Source: Chionis minor
Taxonomy: Eukaryota > Chordata > Aves > Charadriiformes > Chionididae
Direction of reading: 5' to 3'
Length of the DNA stretch: 64,000 nucleotides
Assembly (NCBI GenBank): GCA_013398295.1
Contig: VZSF01005692.1
Coordinates: 162,683-226,682, forward strand
Part shown: positions 12,701 to 24,900 of the stretch, piece after piece
Numbering within the stretch: the first letter of the stretch is position 1
Layout: each line of letters opens with the position of its first letter
Program-made: the position numbers and the translations under genes
Notes under the pieces: generated by a model
What the model was told of the DNA's origin: nothing
Seen by the model: the letters and a program-made list of their open reading frames with translations, nothing else
Databases searched by the model: none

Positions 12701-14600
12701 TGCCCCCCCCCCCCCCCCCCCCATAAGAAAGGTTATCAGCCACACCAGGAGAGATGAGTTAAGAAAACAATTATTTAAAAAAGCAGAAAAAAAGTCTCCA
12801 CTGAATTCCTGGAGGTCACTTCCTCAGCTGTCAGCCAAAGAGGAAATCATCACCTTCTCTGAGCTACCATGAAGTTCACCCCTGTTGTAATTATCAAGGT
12901 AGGTAGAACAAGCAATGCCCACAAAAGGCAACCCCAGCAACAGTGCTGAAAAACAGGAACTGCGGTAGCCAGCAGCAGGACAGAATTTTTGAGTAGTATC
13001 CCATTCCTGTGTTGAAATGCATGTTTTTAAGGTAATGCAAGTGTAAGCTGGCAATGCAACAGGACTCTTCCAGGAAAGCAAAGCTTCTTAGAAACATTTT
13101 CAGCACAGCAATCAGCTATTATGAGCCCAAGTGCCTGTAAGAATTTTCTTGTGGCCCTCCAGTTACCGATGGCAACCTAAAATTTCAACCTCACCCTTAA
13201 GAACAGGCTTTTGAAGGCCTGCTCTGGGCATCCCAGATACTCGTTACCGAAGTATCCTTCCTGGAGATCACTGTGAATACTGAACAGTCAGGCGAGCAAA
13301 AGGCTCTGAACAGCTTTACGTGCAAGTGCTGGCTGTCTGCAGGCTCTCCCGCATGAGACTGCTTAGGTCAGCCCTTGCTCCCAGCAGGAGCCTCTTGATA
13401 GTGATATTCTGACAAGGCAAGCAGGAACACGCTAGACACCCACACTACCAATTGTCATGAGGCTGTCATCTTGTATGAGGCATATGTACCTTGTAATTAC
13501 ACAGATTTGGGAACAGTATTGACTAACAACCAAGAAAAATAATTTGCACGGTCTTCCAAAGACCATGGACTCAGTTAATCTAGTAGCAAAGAAACTGAAC
13601 CTTGTGGCAAAACACCAAAGCAGAAAATCCAGTGCTCTTTTGATACCAAATGATGCCCTCCTGCTGGCATTGCTGTACTTTGCCAGAAGGCCTACACTCT
13701 TTGCTCAAAAGCAAGTTCATTTGTAGCAACTGGAAAGCATCTTAAAAAAGCCAACCCAGACCCTGCTCCAAAAAGGAGATCGCTATGAGAAATACTAGTT
13801 TTGACTGACTAGGGAATTCTCTAGTTCCGAAGCAAGATGAAGCCTGACACACCGAGTAGTCATTATAAACTAGGTTTGCGTACTGCAGAGGTGGCAGCTA
13901 GCTTGTTCAGACAAGCCTATTTTAAACAAGAGCTGCAAGTCTCGTCAGACTTTTAGCAGCTTCATCTGCAACTCCCATTAGCTCTGCTCCACACTGCAGA
14001 CCAGCCGTAGATGCTTCAACTCGGGTGCTATAGGAAGCAGGGAGATTAGTAGCACATCCTGTCTGCCGGGTCTACGCAGAAGAAAAGTTTATTTACTGGA
14101 TATACCACATGTTCAAGAAACTAATGGTAAATATCAAGGGAAGGCCTCAATATGTAACCCTTCTACTAAAGGCAAATAACCTAGGCAAGTGGGTCAAAAC
14201 ACACAAACGTCTGTTGCTGGACAAGTGTTTCTGCATGACTCAAGCGAAAACAAGACAGCAGTTAAAACTGTACGAGTGAATAATTCAAGTGAATTTTTCA
14301 GTCTGAGCAGCCTGAGTTAAATGGGGATGCAAACTATTAGTGTAGGCAAACCAGCAGAAAATGAATCACCACAAAGCGTAATAGCTGTTTGGTCTATTCC
14401 GCCCCATCTATGAAAGGGTTCCCCGGGCATTTTTTATTTTTTCTTTTGAAAGCCAGTGAAAACGGGCAAGTCAGTGTGTATGTTTAATACATTTCTGTGT
14501 TTCCTCTGTTTCCAGCATTATATCCCAGATATAACGCTTCCAGCATTGTATCTTCCCTGAGCAGAGAAGAAAGACAAAAGTCTCCCAAGCTCTTGCAGCC
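6785..14600 (-). other. DSTN: DSTN intron 1 (visible part)
   Basis: This is non-coding sequence between exon 2 and the promoter CpG island. I see no coding exon, RNA gene or clear interspersed repeat. It contains a C homopolymer at 12703-12722 and scattered short A/T runs. Its length of about 8 kb fits the long first intron found in ADF-family genes. The donor end is not visible. Confidence 0.75.
12703..12722. repeat. Poly-C homopolymer (20 bp)
   Basis: Twenty consecutive C residues lie within DSTN intron 1. The real length in the animal may differ because sequencing through such tracts is unreliable. Confidence 0.9.
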
Positions 14601-15086
14601 AATACCTTAAAATTTAAGCTGCTTTGAGCGGCCGTTGCACAAACGCATTTGTTACGACCAGCGTCTTCCTTCCGCCGGTGCCGCTTCCCCCCTTTTGTCT
14701 GCTACCAGGACTGCTGACTCCAGCCGGGCCCGATTAAGGGCGGCCCGGCCCCGAGAGGCTGCGCACCGGGGACGGCGGAGCGGGGCCCTGGCTGCCGCCT
14801 GCTCGTCTCCGCCACCCCGCTCCGCCGAGGAGGAGCCGCCGCCGCCGTTTTCTAGGCCAGGCCCAAAGCCCCTCGCCTTTGGGGAAGATGGCTCCCGCCC
14901 GGGGCCGCCCGTCGGGGCGGATGCGGCTGAGGCCGCGCTTCCTCCCGAGCCGCGCAGCCCCCCAGCCCCCGCCCGGGGGGGAGCTCACACCGCCCCCCGT
15001 GGCCTCTCTCGCCGCCCAGCCCCACGCGTGGGGGGAGACCCGCCACCCCCCCACCGCGGACGCTCCCTGCGGCACGGGGAGGGGCC

Positions 15087-15889
15087 NNNNNNNNNNNNNN
15101 NNNNNNNNNNNNNNNNNNNNNNNNNNNNNNNNNNNNNNNNNNNNNNNNNNNNNNNNNNNNNNNNNNNNNNNNNNNNNNNNNNNNNNNNNNNNNNNNNNNN
15201 NNNNNNNNNNNNNNNNNNNNNNNNNNNNNNNNNNNNNNNNNNNNNNNNNNNNNNNNNNNNNNNNNNNNNNNNNNNNNNNNNNNNNNNNNNNNNNNNNNNN
15301 NNNNNNNNNNNNNNNNNNNNNNNNNNNNNNNNNNNNNNNNNNNNNNNNNNNNNNNNNNNNNNNNNNNNNNNNNNNNNNNNNNNNNNNNNNNNNNNNNNNN
15401 NNNNNNNNNNNNNNNNNNNNNNNNNNNNNNNNNNNNNNNNNNNNNNNNNNNNNNNNNNNNNNNNNNNNNNNNNNNNNNNNNNNNNNNNNNNNNNNNNNNN
15501 NNNNNNNNNNNNNNNNNNNNNNNNNNNNNNNNNNNNNNNNNNNNNNNNNNNNNNNNNNNNNNNNNNNNNNNNNNNNNNNNNNNNNNNNNNNNNNNNNNNN
15601 NNNNNNNNNNNNNNNNNNNNNNNNNNNNNNNNNNNNNNNNNNNNNNNNNNNNNNNNNNNNNNNNNNNNNNNNNNNNNNNNNNNNNNNNNNNNNNNNNNNN
15701 NNNNNNNNNNNNNNNNNNNNNNNNNNNNNNNNNNNNNNNNNNNNNNNNNNNNNNNNNNNNNNNNNNNNNNNNNNNNNNNNNNNNNNNNNNNNNNNNNNNN
15801 NNNNNNNNNNNNNNNNNNNNNNNNNNNNNNNNNNNNNNNNNNNNNNNNNNNNNNNNNNNNNNNNNNNNNNNNNNNNNNNNNNNNNNNNN
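15087..15889. other. Assembly gap (803 N)
   Basis: A run of N splits the CpG island. The right edge is followed by T-rich low-complexity sequence and the left edge by extremely GC-rich sequence. Both are typical causes of failed sequencing in bird promoters. Any long open frame that spans the Ns is meaningless. Confidence 1.
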
Positions 15890-15905
15890 TCCGTTTAAGT
15901 GTGGG

Positions 15906-15962
15906 GGTTTTTTTTTTTTTTTTTCTTTCTTTCTTTCTTTTTTTTTTGGTGAGGGTTTTTTT
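15906..15962. repeat. Poly-T / (TTTC)n low-complexity tract
   Basis: A T homopolymer passes into CTTT repeats and back into T, just right of the gap. It lies between the gap and the CCAAT-box-containing promoter sequence. Confidence 0.85.
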
Positions 15963-16239
15963 TAATACCTACTTTGGTGCGATCTCAGTCAGGCACTCCT
16001 GATTGGCTCCGGCCGGCCGCGCTGGCTGCCTGCTGCAGGAAACCCTGTGCTTTTCTTCCCGGCGGCGGCACCGGCACCGGCGAGCAGCAGCCCCGGCGGC
16101 AGCCGCCTCCCCGGGTGGATCGGAGCCGCGTCTCTCTTCCAGGTGGCTGGAACAATGGACGGTTTGTCCTCGGGACAAAGCTGACCGCTGAGACAGCGCT
16201 GCTGCTTGAGAGACGGCTCGGTGGAGCTGCCGTTTCCAT

Positions 16240-19200
16240 GTTTACTGCAGTGCTGCTCGCTCGGAAACGCTATGAAAATGATGTTTCCTTCATGTTTCTG
16301 GGCAGTGAAGCTCGGGCTTTTTTGTAATCGGGTTACAGAAGCACCTGCTAACGTAAAAAAAAAAAAATATATATACATTTAGATTTCATTACTGGATCCT
16401 GGCTGCGATGATGTTCCTGGCTTGAATCGATGAGGAAAAAGCCCCCGGCATCAAGCTTTTTTATTGAGTCTCTGTGCCTGCTTGTAAGCAGAAAACAAAA
16501 CCAAGCCTCGATCGCATGTTTTCAGGGCTGGGGTATGAGGCAGCAATGCTTCATACGAGGTTACAGCTAGCATGAAGCTTCAATATTGAAGGTGTGAGCC
16601 ATGCCTTACAGCTTTCATCCATATTTCTGTTCTAATTAAAGATATTACATTTTGATTTTTTCCCTCTCCTTGTGGCATACACAAGTAGGTGTCCTTAGCT
16701 GCTGTTACACCTGTTCATGTTAGATAGAAGTTGCTGAAAGACCCCATATTCAAGATGCATATATTGAAAAAGCAAAAGCAGACCTACTTCACTAGGCTCT
16801 TGGGTGCCGTACGCTGGCCAGGGGTCCCTTTTCCAAGAGTGTTTGCATGTGATTTGTGGTGAAACTAGCAAAAGACCTACCAGTACAACTTTGACTTAAA
16901 TTGGGGTGAGTGGGTAGTTCTTTCCTAGGCTATTTTCTGATGTATTTAATGGGGGAATGCTTAAATTTGGGCCAAAGTCTTAAGTGACTTTGGAAGTAGT
17001 AACAGAGTTGAGTAGGAACGTGTTTGGTTTTTGTTTTTTAAGCATACCGTTCTAAAACAAGTCAGATAAAATGCCCGTGTAGTAGTACAGCTCCAGTTCT
17101 ACAGATATGTTTCTCTGGACAGCTTGTTCTGCTCCTGTTTTCCTGCGGTGGCTGTTAGCCCGGTGGCAGTGCACGCTGCCTGGCATGCCTGGGAGAGAAA
17201 ATCCAGGTGGGCGCTCTTTGGCCACGGGGGCCTCCCTGCACAGTGCCATAGCAGACCTCCCTCTCCAGTGCCACACAACAGAGACCTGGGGCAGCTGTGC
17301 TTTTTAGCCTTAATTGATAGGGGTAATTTGTTACTGTTCTAAGCTTGCTCTTTGTAGATGGGTTTTGCTATGAAAGAGGGGTGCAGAAGTAAGACATCCT
17401 GGGGAGGAGGGGAAGGGATGATGTAAGGCCATGAGTACAGGGCTGGGGCTGCTCCATTTTGTATACTCATACGGGAAAATACATTGGAAGTGGCCTGTTG
17501 GCTCAATCTGTTTCAAAAAGTCTTGTTGCATTTTTGGAAACACTACAGTGGGTTGAGAAAGTAACTAGTTAAAGGAACCTCAGCAAGGGCAGGAACTCCT
17601 TCAGCAGCAGAGTAAGGGAGATCTCTCTCACTTGTTTCTGTCCCATGGGAAAGGTGTGCTTGCTCTGTGAAGGCCACTGACCGAGAGCCATGATGGCTTT
17701 CTGAAAGGTTTCATTCCCCAAAAGACAAACCAGCGTAGCTGGGTGAGGCACAAACACAGCGGCTGTGGTGCTTTGAGGAGGCCAGAGGCCAGAGCTGTGC
17801 ACCAAGGTGCACTGAAAAGCGTGTGGCGTGTGGTGGGACCAGCCTGCCCTAGCACAGGGCTCCAGGGACTCTGTGTGCTGTACCAGCACGGGCACTGGGA
17901 GCTGCCTGCCGGTGGTCAGCAGTGTGTATGTCACAATTTGGGAACCCCTACTGTACGGAAAGCCCATGCTGCCGCTTGTGTAGGGGAAAGGGAGGTGGTT
18001 TTTCAAGTCCTGTGCTGCTCGCCGCCTCCACAGCCCGCTCCTCACGTGCCTGTGACCTTAAGCATCACCCCAGCCGTTTGCAGCGCTGCGGTTGCGGCAG
18101 CGTCCTCGTGCTGCAGCTATGTAGCTGTCGCCCCAGTGCCTGAACCGAGGGGAAGCTGCCTGTTTTGGGGAGGGCGGGAGGCAATTCTTGGTGCTCCTTT
18201 TTACGCTCTCCCTTTCCATCAGTCCTTGCCCTTTTGACGGCACAGGGACATGAAGCAGAGGCGAGGAAGTCGCGCCTTGTGGCTTATTGCCACACTGACA
18301 CTCATGGCTTACTGCTCTGCTAATGCGCGCCCTGGTTCGGCCGGCTGCTGTGGTGGCGCAGGAGCCAGCAAGGTTGAAGGATTCTCAAAGCGAGACTTAC
18401 CCCTTGGCCCCCAGGGTTTCAGTGCCATACAAGGTCATTACGAAGAACGATACGAACGCTGTGGATTGCTACAGCGTTGTGGCGATGGAAGGTTTTTATT
18501 AGCTTTGTTGCTTTTCAGCACTGAATAAGCTTTGTCTTTTTTTTTTTTTCCTAGCGTTAGTGCTATAAATAAGCTAGGCTGAAAGCTCAAGCTGGATGTT
18601 TGGATGAATCATCTTGAAAGGTGAATCCTTCTCCCCCCCACCCCCACCCCCGCCTTAAGGCAAATGGCATTTGCATTCACCTGGAACTTCCCCCCAAAAA
18701 CATCCATCTGCCAGCCATGGGGGAAGCCCAAGAAATTTCCGCATCCTATAGCTGGTTTGTAACTGCCTCGGCTCCAGTCTGAAACACCAGTGTGAATCGC
18801 AGCTGACAAAGCACCTGCCCGGTGCAGGGCCGCTTCAAAACCCAGCATGAGCAATATAAAAAGTCGCCCGTGGACTCGCGTTTGTGAAGGAGACCCTGCA
18901 ACAACAGAAACCAAAGATCAATACATCCACCTCACTGACTTTCTAGCGTTTGAGATGGTGACTACTTGCTTACTTTATATGCCTCAGCTATTCGAACTCC
19001 CCCTCCCGTCCTCCAAGCTACTGACTCATTTCCTCCTCTAAAACCTTCCTTTTTTAGCCTTTCGCTCTGAAGTACTTGGTGGCTGTTTTGAGCCGCCTGC
19101 TCCATGCCTTACTTAGGCAAACTCCTACATGACAGCCTTGCAAGCCTTGCTTTGTACCATGGAAATCGGGGTGGTTTTTCCCAATATTTTCAGTTCTGAG

Positions 19201-22200
19201 GGGCAGTTTTAGCTACTGACTGTGCTCTTAGGCATATTGTTTCTTTGTTTTTGGAAATCGGGGAGGCAGACAATCGGCAAAGCAGCTGGTGAGCTGAGAC
19301 TGCCGCTGCTTATGCTAATTGCTGTTGTCTCCCCATTAGCCCCTGCTTCCCCCATCTGTCTGCATCCACCTGCTGCCTTTTCATACCCTTTCGCCCCAAT
19401 CTCACGGTTCAAGCAGGGATCGCAGAGACTCCTCTGTGGCTGGACAACCGCCTCGCAGCCGCACAGCCCCCGGATGGCAGGATGAGGCCCTGACTTTACG
19501 TGCTGCCTCATGCCGCACAGAAACAGGCAGTGGGTGTCCCCTTGTGCGAGGCCCGATGTGGTGGTGGCCCTGAGCGTTGATCGAGGCTGACGGATGCTGC
19601 TGTAACCACGCTAGCTGAGTGTGCCTGAAATGTAGTCCATTTTTCTCAGGGCTTATGGAATATTGGCTCTGTGCTCTTGGCGTCGCCAGGCTCAGCAAAG
19701 ATAATTTTAGACAGGAACAGAAAGTCTCTGTAAACCTTACAGTCGTAGCTATTCCACTGGCAGAAACAAAGCCGTGAGAATCCCATTGCTGCGCATTGCT
19801 GAAACATTCTGCTTAGTAGATGCACCGGAGTAAAAATTGAAAGGGAAATTTTGGGGGAGGAGGAGAACCTAAAGGTGGTTTCCTGAAACTGCTGCGATGC
19901 GCCATTCCTTTTCCGAGGAGAGGGTGGGGCACAGCAGGCAGCCTGCGGGAACCAAGAGCCCGGAGTCGGGACCAGGCCCCTGCCCTGGCCCGTGGGATGA
20001 GGCCAGGCAAGCTGTTTTTCCCCCTTTACCTTAGTTTCCCCTTTGTGAAGTGTAAACTTTGTTGCTGCCTTTTCTATAAAGCGATTTGAGATTGTGGCGG
20101 AGCTGGATGTTCCTCATAAATACGTGCTATTTTTACAGTAATGAAAAGGCTGTCCTAAATTGGCAAGGATGAATGCCAGAACTTGTATTCTTTTTAATTT
20201 GCTCTCAACTTCCACAATTGCTGCAGGTTGCAGTCGTTTTAATTTCCATATGGTAAAAACTCTGCAGGCTATGAAAAACCGGACCAAAATCTGACCCTGC
20301 TTGCTGCTGTAAAACCTGGCTAATTTTATCAGCCTCCTCAGAACCATTCTGGATTGAGTTCGATGGGGAAGGCAGCCGGTTACCCCTGGGGCTGCTTCAC
20401 CACTAGAAGGACGAAAGAGGAAATAACACAAAAAGGCAGCTCAGGAATGGAACAGCCCCATGTTAATTTAAATATGCAAGAATGTCATCAAGCTACTCTC
20501 CTACCTGGCGTGTTTAATTCTTTTTCCTTTTTTTTGTTTTCCTTTGCTTTTTTTTGCCACTGAAGTGCCTGCCCTGAGTATTTTGTGTGATGAAAATGAA
20601 ACTTTGTGCGATGATGAGAAATGTATCCTGCCCCATAATCAGCTGAAGGACTAGCCACTGCTCAACTCTTGCATCAATCCTCAGAATAAACAACGAGCAA
20701 AACTGACAAGGATGTGTTGATTTCCCTGCGTACACGTGAATTGGATCTCAAATCCCCCTCGGTCTGACAAGGGAGGCTCATATTGAGCACACTGAGGCCT
20801 TGAACTCCTCTGAACTGGTGGGTAAAGCTTTAAGCAGTGTCTCTGGCTGCATTACCCGAATGCTTTGCAGCGTTTAGTGTGGTTACACTCCTGAGCTTTT
20901 GCTGTAAGACAGGGCAGTGTGTGCAACCCCTTTTATAGAGGAGGAGGGCTGAGCCGAGAGAGGCTCCGTGACTCTCCCAGCCTTGGGCAGGAAATCTGTG
21001 GTAAGGCTGATGAAGCCTTCACTGCCTTTACAGGGTAACACCCTAACCTTTAGGCCATCTTCTCTGCTCATGTAAGATGATAATGCTGCTACGTTGAATG
21101 TGGCACGGCTGCATGAATTTCTTCGAGAATCAGCACTTGCGGCTTATGTGGGCTTTGTTCCAGGTGTGGAGGTGGTTGCTGCTGGGATCTATCTGCAGTG
21201 CCATTAATAATTTTTTTATTTCCTGACTAAATTAACCCCCAGTCCTCTCACACTGCGACCCAGAGAGAAGGTTGTTGCAGCAGGTTGGTTTTTTATGATA
21301 GGGTTTGCGCTTAGCTGCATCCGAATAATGAAGAAACCTCTCGGTGGTGTGTTGCTTCTGCAGGAGGGCTCTTCCTTCTAGCTTGGGAACTGCAGGCCTG
21401 TTTGTGTTTGTTGGGGCTGGGACCACTTGTTGAACCTGTCTAGGTTTAGCTCTCAGGAATGGGGGGAGCTTGGTGCTTGTTACTGGTGTGGTTAAAACTG
21501 GGAGTTCATTATAAGGAGGGCTTCTTAGGGTAAGATTAGATGGTGCGTGAATGAGCCCTACCACATGTACTGCCAATCGTGCAAGGTGCCGCACAGGCAT
21601 AGGCTGGAAAATCCCCACCCTAATCTGCTTACTGTCTAACCATGAGGTAAGAAACGCATGGGGTAATGAAAAAGGAAGCAATGAGACCATATTAGTCAGC
21701 ATGATGGGTGTTCATCAACAGCAGCCTGATAGCTGGGAAGGATTTGCTAGAGGGTAAGGAAAGCCCCTTCCCCTTCAAAACGGTCCAAAGATAATGAAGC
21801 AGCACTGAATGTGATTTCTGGGAATGTGGTGGTGTACGAGGAGGGTGCTCTGAGAATTTAGGGTGGTTGCCAGCAGCCTGAGTTGCAGAGGCAGGTATGG
21901 AGAGGTAAGCACTTGTTTCCAAAGCACAGCCCTGGCTGCTGTGACACTGGTGAGAAGCCACAGCACTGCCAGAGGAGCACAACTGGGGCAGGCAGCAGGA
22001 CTTATCTGCCCACAACCTGGGACTGGATAGGTCTAAGAGCTGTGACAAGTGGCTGTGCCAGCAATGTGCCAGCAATATTGGGGGGGGGGGCAGGGAGGGG
22101 AGGACGTGCTAAGGAGAGTTAGCACACCAGATTGTGCTCACTTATTTTTTTGCCTTCCAATATATCAAATAGTCTAAAACAGTGTGTTGCTTTCCTGGTG

Positions 22201-24539
22201 AACCTGCCTCACACATAGATAGACAAGAGTCCTACTGCTGCTGCCCCTTGGACTGTGCAAGGTGAGGTGGCAGAGCAGGAGGATATTGCACAGAGACGAA
22301 CTGGAATAGAGGAGGATCTCGCAGTGTTTCCTGCAAGTGAGCAGATAGAACACAGCGATGGACGGGAACCTCTGGCAGTATCCTTGACCTCTCTCCTATC
22401 TGCATTGTGGGTGCAATCACAGCAGGATGTAGTCTTTATGCATAGATCAAGAATGGGGGTCAAGAATGGCTTGATAGCTGTAGCTCTACTAGCCATCTGG
22501 GATGATAACAGGGCCATGGTGAGCTATATATTCCTGTTGCGGTTGGTCTTGTCCAAGGAAGTGGCTGTAGGGAAGTCTCCACTGACAAACAGGGTAGTCC
22601 GAGTAGAGCAGCCCTTTCCCACTGCCCTCTTTAGACATGCTCGGCACCTGGATCTGTGGTGGTCACCCGTCTCTCCTTTGGCACGCTGGCTGGAGAAAGG
22701 CTAGCTGGTCTGGTGGGATGAACCAGCTTGGGTGGGCCCGTGTGTTTGCAGTCTCCAGCAGCCAGTGGTGTCTTTCTGAGCCACTGCATTGCCCAAGTAG
22801 CGCAGCTTAGATCTCTTGATGGGTGCTCACACCCAGCAGGTAGCCTGAATCTGGCCTGCCAGAGCAACTTCTTTTGTGCAGGCTACCCTGCAATCCTTCT
22901 CCAGGGCTCTGACACCTCTGCTGGTTGAAAAAGACTTGAATGTAACCAAAACACAACTCCTGGACAGTGCTTCCCCTGTCAGATCCCCGTCACTGAAGTC
23001 TTTCTCCCAACAGATGATGCTTTGCTCTCATAGTGCTCAAAAAGGTACTTCTGACCTTCGCTCCAGCTCCAGGGGACTTGCCTCTGGGCAGGTGGTTGTT
23101 TTACCCTTCTCTCCTGGTTCTCGAGTCTCTCGGTGCAGGATTCAAAGTCAACCCTGGTTCAGGGTGGCGGTGGCCCTGCAGCCGTGAGATGTCCTGCTGG
23201 GGAGGCCAGGCCGTGGGGCAAGGCAAGGCAAGGCTGGCATGTCCCTCTCCCTGCGGTTTTGAGTACGGTGCCCGCCACACGAGAGCTGTTGTCCCCTGCC
23301 AGGCCAGCTGCCTGCTGGTGACTGAAGGCAGGGCACCATCTGGTGGCACGAAAGGAATTTGTCCGGACGTCTGTATCGGCTTTCGCAGCCAGATTCAAAC
23401 CAGTAGTTGCCAACTTTTCCCCCCACCGCCTCTTCCACAGCATTAATCCCCTCTGTGGCTCCCCCTCCCTGCCTGATGCGCTTGTTTCTCCCCAGCTGCT
23501 GCGACCACCTCTTGCAGAGAGGCTTAAGATGACAAACTTGGCCAGCTCCAGGTTGTACAGTTTCTTAGTCTGGGAAGGAACGTTACAGAACTGCAGAAGG
23601 AACTGCCCAAGGACACGCTCTGCTAGGACCTGAGCTGTGACAGCTCTGCTCCCATTAGAGCTCTCCTAGGTCACAACAGAGGTCTGTCGAGCCTCGTATC
23701 CTCTTCCTGACAGCAGATGCCTAGGGAAGGACGGACAAAGGCAGTGAGCTGTCAGCAGGAGCTGGCTAGATGGTCTGCCAGCCTCCAGTGCGCAGGCAGG
23801 AATGTCATGAGTTTGACATCGTGCCTCTATTTGGAAAAACTGACTGTGGATTTCATCCTTCCTGATTTTGAGTCATCACCATTTGAACCCGTGAAGGCTC
23901 CTACCACCTTGTGGAGGGGCAGCTGGACAGGAGGCTTCTGCCCTGGGCCAGGAGGTGGGAACAGCTGTCCGAGGTTGCATGGCCATTGTTCAGCTGCACG
24001 CTGGGGTTTGTGGCTCAGAGCACATACCAGAAGGGATTGGTGGCATGCCATTGCTGTCTCTCTTTTCCAGGTCCCTTGGAGGGACCAGATACGCCAGATG
24101 TGTCCACATTGTGGATCTACTGATCTTCAAGCGGAGAGGAGCAGTAGCACACAGCTGAGAACCAGGCGTCAAGGTGGGCCTTAAGGAGCGAGCCTTGTAT
24201 GTGAGTTGTCTGTAGGAGATGGGGTGGTTTGGCTCCTCCAGATCCCCTGAGACCCCAACTGTTTGAGGGCTACTTGAGCTTGACTGTTCCCTAACAAGGC
24301 AGCGCCAGCATCAGGTAGAGAAAAGTGGAGGCCTGTTGTTTTGTGAAAATCATGGCACTTCAAGCTTTTTCTCACCCAAATTCTGTTTTTTCACTGGGCA
24401 TTGCTTCTGTTTTGGGGTCTCCTGAAACCTGGATGGTGAGGATTGAGGTGTTTCTCCCATCAGACAGCAGGTTAGACAGCTGCTGGTCTGAGCAGACCGA
24501 TTTCATGCACTTTCTTTTCATTTTGCTGTTGGCTTCCCA
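16240..24539. other. Intergenic, no recognised gene
   Basis: This is ordinary mixed-composition sequence between DSTN and the first CR1. It contains an 11-base G run at 22080-22090 and several unassigned open frames. The more curious of these (18250-18528 plus, 21232-21702 minus, 23717-24184 plus) are treated as findings or rejected items. No RNA gene or further clear repeat was seen. Confidence 0.5.
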
Positions 24540-24900
24540 TATAATTGTAGAATTGTTTTGGTTGGTAAAGACCTAAAGGTCTTAAAAGATCATCGAGTCC
24601 AACTGTTAACCTAACACTGCCAAGTCCACCACTAAACTATGTCCCTAAGTGCCACGTCTACATGTCTTTTAAATACTTCCAGGGATGGCAACTCAACCAC
24701 TTCCCTGGGCAGCCTGTTCCAATGCTTGATAACTCTCTCAGTCAATAAATTTTTCCTAATATCTAATCTAAACCTCCCCTGGCACAATTTGAGGCCATTT
24801 CCTCTTGTTCTATTACTTGTTACCTGGGAGAACATGCCAACACCCACCTTGCTCAACCTCCTTTCAGGTAATCGTAGAGAGCAATAAGGTCTCCCCTGAG
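24540..24900 (-). mobile_element. CR1 LINE 3'-end fragment, minus orientation
   Basis: The plus strand shows the reverse complement of the avian CR1 3' region. It starts with TTGTTTTGGTTGG and AAAGACCTAAAGG near the element's 3' end, then AAGATCATCGAGTCCAAC, then CTGGGCAGCCTGTTCCAATG, and ends with AGCAATAAGGTCTCCCCTGAG. About 360 bp are retained, truncated at the 5' end as is usual for CR1. On the minus strand part of the degenerate reverse-transcriptase tail reads as [20 protein letters not shown]. It is not mobile. Confidence 0.9.

Larger units (their letters stand above)
14620..16230. promoter_or_regulatory. DSTN: CpG island, probable DSTN promoter (interrupted by gap)
   Basis: Both sides of the gap are very GC- and CpG-rich (about 14.62-15.086 kb and 15.975-16.23 kb), while the sequence further out is ordinary. 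This lies at the 5' end of the DSTN transcription unit. On the minus strand, 16001-16010 reads GGAGCCAATC, followed by AG. This is a good NF-Y CCAAT box in the right orientation for DSTN and would put the start site a little below 16.0 kb or within the gap. No ATG followed directly by GT on the minus strand was found in the visible island, so exon 1 is probably in the gap. Confidence 0.75.

Noticed and set aside
14635..16002. Open frame of 455 codons across the CpG island
   Set aside because: Most of it is N. The visible ends are GC-rich low-complexity translation with no domain.
21232..21702. Minus-strand open frame of 156 codons, briefly considered as an endogenous-retrovirus or LTR piece
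   Set aside because: No LTR ends, primer-binding site, polypurine tract or retroviral protein motif could be seen.
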